Part shown: piece by piece, positions 9,401 through 16,309 of the stretch | Position numbering within the stretch: position 1 is the first letter of the stretch | Layout: the number at the start of each line of letters is the position of its first letter | Assembly: GCA_027972325.1 (NCBI GenBank) | Contig: JAPMOS010000352.1 | Location: 1 to 24,806, forward strand | Length of the DNA stretch: 24,806 nt | From: Paratrimastix pyriformis | Taxonomy: Eukaryota; Preaxostyla; Paratrimastigidae | Direction: 5' to 3' | Translations under genes and position numbers: made by a program | Notes under the pieces: generated by a model | Seen by the model: only the letters and a program-made list of their open reading frames with translations | Told to the model about the DNA's origin: nothing | The model's database searches: none

Positions 9401-9843
9401 GAGGCGATGTTGAGGAAGGAGGCCGGGAGTTGCATGGTGCAGGTAAACTATGAGGGCCGCCCGAGAGATGGGGAAGCGCTTTACAACTGGAGGGGGATAT
9501 CGGAGGCGGTGGTGACGAAGGTGATGAGGAGGTTGAGAGCGAAGTGCGGTGTTAAGATGGAATACGCGAATGCATGTAGACTGGCAGCGGAAATGGGAAT
9601 TGTGGATGAAGACACTCAAAAGGAGGTGGGAAGCGAGCTGGCAGGAATCAGGAAAACGATGCTCATAGCGATTCAGCAAAGGAAGAAGTGCGAAAAATTC
9701 GAGGCAGGAATGAAAGAAGAGCTGTAGTCCGGAAGTCGGCGGAGACCGCCCTGGAGGGACGGTAGCCGACCCATGAACTCCCTGGGGTGCTCTTTCTGCA
9801 GGACTTGTCCTGCGGGAAGGCGGCCAGGGGATCATGTCACCCG

Positions 9844-9857
9844 CGGGCTTCGGCCCG
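9844..9857 (+). promoter_or_regulatory. UUCG tetraloop hairpin in LINE 3' UTR
   Basis: CGGGC-TTCG-GCCCG forms a perfect 5-bp stem closed by a UUCG loop, an exceptionally stable RNA hairpin. It is conserved in copy 2 at 17123-17136. It lies 31 nt before the (CA)n tail and probably helps the reverse transcriptase recognise the element RNA. Confidence 0.7.
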
Positions 9858-9865
9858 ATTCCGGA

Positions 9866-9881
9866 CTCGGCGCAAGCCGGG
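9866..9881 (+). promoter_or_regulatory. GNRA tetraloop hairpin at the LINE 3' end
   Basis: CTCGGC-GCAA-GCCGGG forms a 6-bp stem (one G-T wobble) with a GCAA loop of the GNRA class. It ends only six bases before the (CA)n tail. Copy 2 has it at 17099-17114, and the short stub at 15545 keeps a GTAA loop, also GNRA. Terminal stem-loops read by the RT are known from stringent LINEs, and this is a good candidate for one. Confidence 0.7.
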
Positions 9882-9887
9882 AAGTAT

Positions 9888-9900
9888 CACACACACACAC
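9888..9900 (+). repeat. (CA)n tail of LINE copy 1
   Basis: Thirteen bases of perfect CA repeat close the element, in place of a poly(A) tail. Copy 2 ends in 21 bases of the same repeat at 17072-17092. The stub at 15568-15590 ends in an imperfect CA run. Different lengths of one tail type are typical of LINE tails extended by the RT. Confidence 0.9.
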
Positions 9901-10744
9901 TGGAGAGGGATGGTGACAGGATGAGTGAAGCGGTCCGGAAGGTGGTGATGGCGGACGGACGGGTGCGAAGAACGAAGTGTGGCGCCGATCGGTGGCATGC
10001 GCAGGGAGGAACGGGCGGCAGGCATGGAGGATGTCATGGTGGTCCAGGTTCGCGATCGGCGGGACGGCAGGGTGGACCAGTCGCAGTGGCGAGTGCAGCC
10101 GGACTCAGTGAAGTTCTGCTGGAATTACCGCCTGAGAGGCAGCGAGCGGAGAGGAGAGAGAGGAGGGCGACATTGGGTGGCGGTGAAGAGGATTGAGGGG
10201 GCATGGTGGCGCTTTGATGACAGAGTGGTGAAGGAGGTGGGTGAGGAAGAGACGAGGTATGGCGACATCTTTCTTTATGTGGCGGGGGCAGGGATGGGAT
10301 CGCGAATGCAGCGATCGGTTTGGGGACCGGCTTTTGGCGGGGGAGCAAAAGAAGGGGGCGAACGGGAGGGCACAAGGGGGATGAAGAAGGACACGGGGAA
10401 CGCGGGGAGGTGAAGACCTGGAGGAGCAGTCAGGGCAGGTATCCTGGGGACGGGATGAGCAGAAAGGCAGGTAGAAGGGACAGGATGAACAAAAGAGGAG
10501 GCAGGTGGCAAAGATGAGGGATATCGAGAAGACGTATGACGAGAAGGCGGAGGAAGAGGAATTCCAGGGGGTGGAGAAGTGGTGCCAGGGCAAGAAGGAG
10601 GCCAACCTGAGGGCGGGGCTGCCGGCGAGGGAGGAGGGAAGGATGAGGGTCGTGGGGTGGAACGTGAGAGGGTTGGGGGCAGTCTGGAAGAAGAGCAATG
10701 TGGCGGACCTGCTGCGAGTTGGGGGGGTCAACATCGCCATCTCC
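9901..10744 (+). mobile_element. Older related LINE, 5' fragment (USP-like end to endonuclease start)
   Basis: Directly after the (CA)n tail, a diverged relative of the same LINE begins inside the USP-like domain. LERDGDRMSEAVRKV corresponds to the copy-1 segment near 3631. It continues with the second Cys area (KCGADRWHA), MVVQVRDRRDGRVDQSQWRVQPD, the His box RHWVAVK (His at 10171-10173), WWRFDDRVVKEV (Asp-Asp at 10216-10221) and GDIFLYV. After an Arg/Gly-rich linker comes the endonuclease start MRVVGWNVRGLG at 10642. It stops at about 10744 inside the motif GVNIA. Frames are long here (9979-10413, 10505-10858), with far fewer breaks than in the full-length copies. One CxxC is reduced to a single Cys. 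Confidence 0.8.
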
Positions 10745-11858
10745 GTACTCATCCCATCCACATATCGGTCGCAGAGGTTCGCCACTTCTGTGGTGAACAT
10801 TTCCCAGAAGCTGTCCCAGGTTCGGGCGCGGTACCAGCGCCCCGCGATCGCTCGATGAGCTCCCAGAGTCTGTCCATCGCTATTTGCTTACCTCTCACCT
10901 GCACACTTTGACCCATAGGCTCCACCCATTTTTCTTGGAGCAATTGTTCTGCATCTTCTGCTCCTTCCCCCTTGTCCAGCCACGCGATCAGTTTGATCGC
11001 ATTGGCACCACTCCACCTTTCAGCGACACTGCCCATCATAGCCGGGCATTCAAAAACCAAATGGTTCGTATAGTCTCTCGCCCCACACCAACATTTCCCA
11101 TCCCCTTCACCATTGATGTAGAATCTGATGTTGGCCGTGATGTAACGCTGCAAGATTGCCATCATGGCCAGTCTGCCCGACATTTCGCATCGCATGGTCT
11201 GCGTATTTATTCCGCCATTTCCCGTCTGAGCATTGATGACCACCAGTGCGTTCTTGCATTTCCGGGCCGCCCTGGAGATGCGTCCGCGGCGGCTGAAGTG
11301 CTGGAGGCTTGTGCGAAAGTCTCCCTCCACCTCCTCCCCGTCGCACTGGTGAACCAACCAAAAACCCCAGGTCCGTTCCTGTTGCACCTTGCCTATGTCC
11401 TGTTTGATGCTTTGCCCGGCAATCTTGTCTGCCAATCTGTTCCCCTCCGCATCCAGCGATGCCCCTGTCTCCTGGTGCCCCTTCACCCACACCAGCCGGA
11501 CACCCCCCCTGTGCTCCTCAGCTGCTCCCTCCGCCATACACTCCTCCAACCTCCTGATAATGACATTCCTGACCCTCACCTTGTCCTCTCCCTCTCCGGT
11601 TGGGTAATACTGGTTTATGAGCCGAAGGTTAGTCTTCCCCTCCGACCAGTCGAGAAACATCAAGTAGCCAGGGATCACCTCCCTGACCTTGCGCACTGCT
11701 ATTTGTAAGGTCCGCCTATACCCAATCATCACCCCTCCCTTGGGGTGCCGCGCATCTGCATCCTCCACCACCGAGCTCCTCCAGCACCACCCCTTCATCC
11801 ACTTCTCCTCCAACTGTTGCCTGTTGTCTTTGGTGCCTTTCGTCTCTTGCAGGAGAGC
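10745..11858 (-). mobile_element. Older related LINE, inverted 3' fragment lacking the RT
   Basis: Read on the minus strand from 11858, this begins inside the endonuclease at ALLQETKGTK. That is exactly the motif at which the neighbouring plus-strand fragment (9901-10744) stops. It runs through the endonuclease middle part, jumps to RNase H, and ends in the region between the zinc knuckle and the methyltransferase-like domain (ATDMWMG, near 10749). Joining the two fragments by a simple inversion would restore one LINE with a large internal deletion. The edge at 11858 abuts the Polinton fossil directly. Confidence 0.8.
10749..11813 (-). CDS. Open frame fusing LINE endonuclease to RNase H, no RT (354 aa)
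   Basis: A single uninterrupted minus-strand frame of 354 codons. Residues 1-95 or so are endonuclease (KWMKGWCWRSSVVEDAD, GGVMIGYRRTLQIAVRK, VIPGYLMFLDW, INQYYPTGEGEDKVRV). At about residues 95-105 (near 11500-11525) the sequence passes straight into RNase H (EEHRGGVRLVWVKGHQETG, GNRLADKIAG), missing the endonuclease C terminus, the whole RT and the first three RNase H motifs. The knuckle CWCGARDYTNHLVFEC and the acidic stretch (IKLIAWLDKGEGAEDAEQL) follow. The deletion of some 3 kb is in frame. A protein of this kind could not reverse transcribe. It is probably a decayed internal-deletion product that happens to stay open, and there is no evidence of expression. Confidence 0.7.
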   Translation of the reverse strand: MEEKWMKGWCWRSSVVEDADARHPKGGVMIGYRRTLQIAVRKVREVIPGYLMFLDWSEGKTNLRLINQYYPTGEGEDKVRVRNVIIRRLEECMAEGAAEEHRGGVRLVWVKGHQETGASLDAEGNRLADKIAGQSIKQDIGKVQQERTWGFWLVHQCDGEEVEGDFRTSLQHFSRRGRISRAARKCKNALVVINAQTGNGGINTQTMRCEMSGRLAMMAILQRYITANIRFYINGEGDGKCWCGARDYTNHLVFECPAMMGSVAERWSGANAIKLIAWLDKGEGAEDAEQLLQEKWVEPMGQSVQVRGKQIAMDRLWELIERSRGAGTAPEPGTASGKCSPQKWRTSATDMWMG

Positions 11859-14030
11859 AAAGTGTTGAGAGATGTTTTGCGGACACTGAAGGAATGATAA
11901 AAAAGATATTATATGAAGAGATGAAGGGAGGACAGTTCAAACTGAACATCGTGTTGAAATGTCAGTTCACCAAAGAAGACAAGTCAATGTATGGACACTT
12001 TTCGTCGGGCAGCATTCGAATTCTCGGTAAGAAAGACATTGAAGAAGGAATTGGGAATGCAGTGTCGAGAATCCAAGAGCTCGTGGACAATTTTGTTAAC
12101 AATGGAAGTGCATGGGTCCTAAAACGTATTGAGAATGTGTTTTTGAATGTAGCCTCATACAAGCCAATGCGTGGAAGCAGTTACATTGAATTACCAGAGG
12201 TATTGAACCAGAAGAAAGCATTGATAAATATTCAGAATGATGACAATGAGTGTTTTAAATGGAGTGTTTTAGCAACATTGCATCCAGTTGATGTGCATCC
12301 GGAGAGAGTGAAGCAATACATGAAGTATGACAATGAGCTCGACTTTAAGGGCATTCATTTTCCAATGGAAATTGACAGTATACCACGATTTGAAGCTAAA
12401 AATAACATAGCCATCAATGTGATTGAGCATCATATCACAACAAAAACGGTTAAGAAGGAGAAGAAGACATCAGTTGTCTTCAATCCATTGTATGTCTCAC
12501 CAATTTGGAATACGGCTAAAACAGTAGTCAATATGCTACGTATAACAGAGCTCGATGAGAATACAGAGGTGATGAAAGGAGAAGGATGTGAGAAGACAGA
12601 AACCAACTCACATTATGTGTTGATTAAAGATTTGTCTCGTCTATTAAGTTCAAGCCAGAACAGCCACAATGGAAAAAAGTACTTATTTTTGTCTGAACTG
12701 TATGCATGGATTTTGGAATGAAAGCCTGTTGCAAAGGCATAAACCAGTGTGCTATGAGCATGAATGTTGTCAAGCATGGTTACCAATAGAAGAAGATGCT
12801 CATGTCGAATTCAAGCATATATCAAAATCAGTGAAGCAACCTTTTGCGATTTATGCAGATTTCGAAGCACTCACAACACCAATTGATGATGATGACGATG
12901 AGAAAAAAATAAAAGCAGCATATCAGCACCATAATGTGTGTTCATATGCATACAAAGTTGTCAGCAATTATCCAGAGTTTGAGAGACCAATAAAACTGTA
13001 TCGTGGTGAAGGAGCAGTTGAGCATTTCTTAAAATCCATCATCGAAGAGCGTAAAAAGATACTGTCAAAAGGAACTGTGAGATGAACTTATCGAAGGAAC
13101 AACAAAAAGAGTTTGATAAAGTCACTGTGTGTCATATTTGTGGACGAGAGATCGAAGATGAATCAGATAAAGTGAGAGACCATGATCATATTACCGGTGA
13201 ATATCGTGGAGCAGCACATAACAGATGTAACTTATCATTCAGTCTGAAGAATTACAAGGTACCAGTTTTCTTTCACAATCTAAAGGGTTATGATTCTCAC
13301 CTCCTAATGCAAGAAATAGGGAACTTTAGTGAGAAAATTACATGCTTAGCATTGACTGAAGAGAAGTATCTGTCGTTCTCGATGGATGGAAATATAGAGT
13401 TCAAAGACAGTTTTGCATTCATGACAGAATCATTGGATAAATTATCAGAGAACTTAGGGAAGAACAACTACGATGATTTTATCAGAACAAAAGCAGATTG
13501 GGAAGGAATCAGTGAAGAGAACCTGAAACTTTTATGCCAGAAGGGTGTTTATCCATATGACTATTTGAACACAATGGAGAAGTTCGATGAGACTGAATTG
13601 ATCAAAGGAAGCATTTTACAGTCAACTAAACGATAAAGCCATATCTGATGAAGATTATGCACATGCACAGACAGTTTGGAACACATTTGAATGTGAAACG
13701 TTAGGTGATTATCATGACATATACCTTAAAACTGATGTGTTACTATTAGCAGATGTCTTCGAAAAGTTTCGTAGCATGTGTATGAAAAATTACGGGCTCG
13801 ATCCGGTATGTTACGTGTCATTACCAGCAATGTCATGGGATGCAGCACTGAAGCGTTCGAAGGTGGAGTTAGACTTATTTAATGACACACAAATGGACAT
13901 GCATTTGTTTATTGAGAAGGGTATTCGAGGAGGGATTTCAATGATAACGAACAGATATTGTCAAGCCAACAACAAGTACATGAAGACATACAACAAAGAG
14001 GGTAAAACAGTGTATATTCTGTTAGCATGA
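11859..14030 (+). mobile_element. Polinton/Maverick-type DNA polymerase B fossil (partial)
   Basis: A fossil of a protein-primed family B DNA polymerase, as found in Polintons/Mavericks and related virus-like elements. Recognisable parts are the N-terminal region (NDDNECFKWSVLA, typical of the family), a Cys/His zinc-binding part with CHICGREI and DHDHITGEYRGAAHNRC, and exonuclease-like motifs (IYADFEAL, FFHNLKGYDSH). Only the N-terminal and exonuclease part lies here; no capsid, integrase or terminal repeats of the element are seen. It is broken, with about three interruptions in what remains. The long readable stretches suggest a moderate to young age. The AT-rich composition and codon use differ sharply from the G-rich LINE DNA on its left and the GC-rich DNA on its right. 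Both edges are abrupt. Confidence 0.85.
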
Positions 14031-14250
14031 TGGGGAAAAGAAACTGACCGGCGAACTGAAGGAGTATTGGGCGTGGGGGATAGCTTCTAGCCGGAGGAGG
14101 CTGCCGGAAAAGGCTGAACTAATGCAGGATGAGCGATGGGGTAGGGGGAGCCCGAGGAGTCATGTTGAAAGATGCTGTGGGGACCGAGAAGATGTGGCAT
14201 GTGAGCGGAAGGATGAGGGTTCTGTGCCATTTGCTGATCAGGGGAACTGG
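14031..14250. other. Unrecognised GC-rich segment
   Basis: Composition switches abruptly back to GC-rich after the Polinton fossil. Short open stretches (for example KLTGELKEYWAWGIASSRRRLPEK in one plus frame) look faintly protein-like, but no family is recognisable and there is no clear start. It may be a scrap of another mobile element. Nothing firmer can be said. Confidence 0.3.
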
Positions 14251-14307
14251 TGGGATAGCCGAGTAATCTCTTCCCCAAACAAACCCAAACCAAGAAAGAG
14301 TGAACAC
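14251..14307 (+). repeat. Dispersed repeat R, single copy
   Basis: A 57-bp sequence beginning TGGGATAGCCGAGTAATCTC and ending AAGAAAGAGTGAACAC. It recurs in direct orientation, lacking 13 inner bases, at 15993-16035 and in inverted orientation at 15908-15950. Three copies within 1.8 kb show a dispersed repeat family, perhaps the end of a DNA transposon. Confidence 0.8.
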
Positions 14308-14329
14308 TTGCACAGCAAGCACGCAAAAC

Positions 14330-14383
14330 GGCACTGACATCCAAAAATTTTATCAAAAGAATTTGACATGTCATGTCAGTGCC
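14330..14383. repeat. 54-bp element with 11-bp inverted ends
   Basis: GGCACTGACAT at 14330-14340 and its exact reverse complement ATGTCAGTGCC at 14373-14383 flank an AT-rich core. A further short palindrome, TGACATGTCA, lies just inside the right arm. It could be a tiny fold-back element or a structured RNA hairpin. Confidence 0.55.
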
Positions 14384-15185
14384 GGCAGTCGACTCGTCCT
14401 TTAAGCATAAGCCCATTCGGACGACGACACGCCAGCCACCGACGCAGAGTACGGTGGGAAGGGAGTCAGTACCGCGCAACGCAGTAAAACAATCCAGCTG
14501 GGAGTCACTGCTCCCGAAGGTTTCAAAGAAAACGAAGAAGAGAGATTCATGATCAACCATGCGAACCCCAAACATCTCCTCAAGCGGGTCGCGACCCGCC
14601 CCGGGGGGTGCACGTCTAGTCAGGGAAAGAGGAGGCTGGAGAAAACCCCGACGCACCGCTGTAACCGGTCAGCAAAAAACAGGTGGGAGAGGAGAAGCCA
14701 CAAATAAAAGGAGGGGCGAAACCCGCAAAGGCCCCGAAGGTACCGAGTCTTCCCGTACCCGGCACCTCCTTAGGGAGTCCTTCCTCAACGGGTCGGACTC
14801 CCGCATAAAACAAGAAGATCGGACAAAACAGCGAGAGGACTCGTTGTCCGGCATGGCGCGGGCCAAAGGCACGCGTCGAGAAAAACGAGCACGACGGAGC
14901 CGCGACAGGCACCTTGCCTCGCAGATCCCAGGAGGGTTCTCCGACCCCGTGCTCGCGGCCTCTTCGTCACCAGTCGCCGACCGACGCCGATGAAGAGGTG
15001 GAGGCACCCTTGCCGTGTGGGCGTCAAGTTCTGTAAAAGAACAAGCCCCCCACCAAAAAGCCAAACCCCGAAGGGAGAGAGAGCACAAAGGTGACGTATC
15101 GATCGCCACTTCAGAGTGCTCAACCAATATCCCTCCCGCGAGAGGGAGGTGTGTGGTGGAGTGATCGGGGGTGGTTCACGGGACA
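14384..15185. other. GC-rich sequence without a recognisable gene
   Basis: Frames of up to 150 codons exist on both strands, but they are rich in Arg, Ser, Pro and Gly, overlap one another, and match nothing I know. A perfect 16-bp palindrome, GCGGGTCGCGACCCGC, lies at about 14585-14600, and a short hairpin (CCTCCC with GGGAGG) lies at about 15134-15150. The region could be an untranslated part of an unrecognised element. Confidence 0.4.
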
Positions 15186-15380
15186 ACGACCACGATGAAA
15201 TCACATGAGCTGTCGTCAAATCAAAACAGACGGCAGTGAAAGAAAACCCCACCCCCATATGAACGAGGAGGAGGTATGGTGTCCACCACGACCACGATAA
15301 AGCCACATGGCTGTTGCCAACAAAACGGTGGTGAAAGACAACACCCCGCACCACGATGAAGTCCCTCGAGCTGTTGTCCA
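15186..15380 (+). repeat. Diverged tandem repeat, about 3 units
   Basis: ACGACCACGATGAAATCACA at 15186, ACGACCACGATAAAGCCACA at 15288 and CACGATGAAGTCCCTCGAGC at about 15352 are related units. Each is followed by a CTGTTGTC-like motif, and the first two by a GTGAAAGA-A-AC-CCC stretch. A weaker fourth unit may lie near 15620. Spacing is uneven (about 100, then 60), so the repeats are old. Confidence 0.5.
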
Positions 15381-15534
15381 TTCATAGCAGACCAGGGGGA
15401 AGACTCCTACAAGAGCACAACGAGCAGGATGAACCCATAACCCATAAGTTGCAAGCAAAGTACCTGGGGTGAATAACCACACCACTCACCCCACCATGAT
15501 TACCTAATCACATCTGACGAGGGTGAATGAGGGT

Positions 15535-15600
15535 GAATGAAGGGGGACTCCGCGTAAGCCGGGAAGTATCACACACACGCACCCACACACGAATGAAGGG
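15535..15600 (+). mobile_element. 46-bp 5'-truncated LINE stub with target-site duplication
   Basis: GAATGAAGGG occurs at 15535-15544 and again at 15591-15600. Between the copies lie 46 bases that match the last ~35 nt of the LINE, including the terminal hairpin with a GTAA loop and GGGAAGTATCACACACAC, followed by an imperfect CA tail. This is the expected result of target-primed reverse transcription that stopped almost at once. It confirms the 3' end of the family. The left duplication sits in a short GGGTGAATGA tandem, so its exact length is open. Confidence 0.8.
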
Positions 15601-15907
15601 TGGTGACTTAAGGGCAAACGGCCCCGATAAGGCCCCCACACTGTTGTCAAAGGGAATCTAACAAGCTTGAAACCCAGCCACATTGCCTCTCCCACGAGGC
15701 AGGCCAACTGACTTGTCAATCAGATCGTGTGGATGAAAAGGCAACAGTAACGCCAAGGCAGCACGTAGTAAGACAGCGCCGTGAAGACAAAATGCCCACC
15801 ATCATTCACTGTCTGTGGGTACACGTTGACGTCCAGCTGTCGAGAGTTCGCGGGAAAGCAGAAACAAACAAACCCAGTGCCCCTCATCAGGCAGGGAGGT
15901 GGGTGGT
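15601..15907. other. Spacer without a recognisable gene
   Basis: Mixed-composition DNA with no supported coding frame. A run of CACACTGTTGTCAAAGGG near 15638 is weakly like the tandem units at 15186-15380. Nothing else stands out. Confidence 0.4.
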
Positions 15908-16022
15908 CTTGGTTTGGGTTTGTTTGGGAAGAGATTACTCGGCTATCCCACCATTCTCCTTCACGAGTTCGGAGAACGAGGGACAGCCTTCGTGGGATAG
16001 CCCCAAACAAACCCAAACCAAG
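15908..16022. repeat. 115-bp fold-back made of two inverted copies of repeat R
   Basis: The left arm starts CTTGGTTTGGGTTTGTTTGG (15908) and the right arm ends with its exact reverse complement at 16022; the outer arms match over 21 bp. Inner arms GGCTATCCCA (15941-15950) and TGGGATAGCC (15993-16002) pair as well, and the loop holds a third pair, TTCTCC (15954-15959) and GGAGAA (15971-15976). The whole could fold into one long hairpin. It resembles a small fold-back or MITE-like element; no target-site duplication was found. Confidence 0.7.
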
Positions 16023-16309
16023 AAAGAGTGAACACCATACCAAAGGAATAGCTTTCCCCACCTCTTAACTCGACAACAAGCTCCTCTCGGCCGATGAGCC
16101 GACTCTACCCATGCCCATCCAGGTGTTGGGAGTGCGCGTGCCGGAGGGCAGCACACCAGAAGGAGCATTAAACAGGTGAGACATACCCACTCCACAGTGT
16201 CCCCCCGCATGTGCCGGGTCGCCCCGAAAGGTGCCGAGTGCTGCCGTTGCTTCCGGCAGAGAGGCACAGCCCGCCTGGAAAAGGCATCAGTCGATGCGAA
16301 TGCAGGCAT
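16023..16309. other. Spacer leading into the satellite
   Basis: Unrecognised sequence. GTCGCCCCGAAAGGTGCCGA near 16218 resembles a degenerate satellite unit, so the array may once have begun further left. No coding region is supported. Confidence 0.4.

Larger units (their letters stand above)
2823..9727 (+). pseudogene. LINE ORF2 polyprotein, copy 1, multiple frameshifts
   Basis: A polyprotein of roughly 2,200-2,300 residues that would carry out target-primed reverse transcription. The domains in order are: possible membrane segment (2870-2945), USP-like cysteine protease (3317-4010), APE endonuclease (4327-5025), reverse transcriptase (5640-7300), charged linker (7310-7680), RNase H (7690-8130), zinc knuckle (8426-8486) and methyltransferase-like domain (8816-9400). 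It ends in a coiled, Lys/Glu-rich tail and a TAG at 9725-9727. The start is uncertain. ATG 2823 (protein begins MGMRHRLATSGAYY) would include the hydrophobic segment. ATG 3101 sits 12 nt after an in-frame TGA and would leave it out. At least a dozen small indels move the coding frame. Most are absent or different in copy 2, so the parent element was probably intact and young. The endonuclease and RNase H motifs look competent. Confidence 0.88.
9728..9887 (+). other. LINE 3' UTR, copy 1
   Basis: A 160-nt, GC-rich stretch between the ORF2 stop and the (CA)n tail. It holds at least three short inverted repeats: GCAGGACTTGTCCTGC at about 9799-9814 and the two tetraloop hairpins listed separately. 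The copy-2 version (17093-17256) has the same sequence apart from several indels in runs of C or G. A stub of the last ~35 nt, with its own target-site duplication, at 15545-15590 shows that this is the true 3' end of the family. Confidence 0.85.
2290..9900 (+). mobile_element. Non-LTR retrotransposon (LINE), copy 1, 3' complete
   Basis: This is the part of the plus-strand LINE that can be shown by comparison, because it recurs in reverse complement from 24806 back to 17072. In order it holds a minisatellite, a long ORF2 with protease-like, endonuclease, reverse transcriptase, RNase H and methyltransferase-like domains, a 160-nt 3' UTR with hairpins, and a (CA)n tail. The element probably starts further left, because an ORF1-like gene (41-1112) lies upstream in the same orientation; that would make it about 9.9 kb. 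The true 5' end and target-site duplication cannot be seen. The sense strand is strongly G-rich. An APE-type endonuclease together with RNase H places it broadly in the I/R1-like or Dualen-like part of LINE diversity; I cannot fix the clade without a tree. Confidence 0.93.

Noticed and set aside
9901-11858. Twin-priming (5' inversion) product of LINE retrotransposition.
   Set aside because: Twin priming places the inverted 5' part ahead of a forward 3' part. Here the 5' part is forward and the 3' part is inverted, and both ends are incomplete.
11894-14030. Polinton polymerase as a host DNA polymerase gene.
   Set aside because: The motifs are those of the protein-primed Polinton type, the copy is interrupted and partial, and it is flanked by other mobile elements.
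14559-14993. Arg-rich 144-codon frame as a histone-like or nucleocapsid gene.
   Set aside because: It has no domain pattern, overlaps equally long frames on the other strand, and its composition follows the local GC content.
15186-15380. Hammerhead ribozyme in the tandem units.
   Set aside because: GATGA-like and GTC motifs occur, but the CUGAUGA core, the GAAA box and pairing stems are not present in the needed order.
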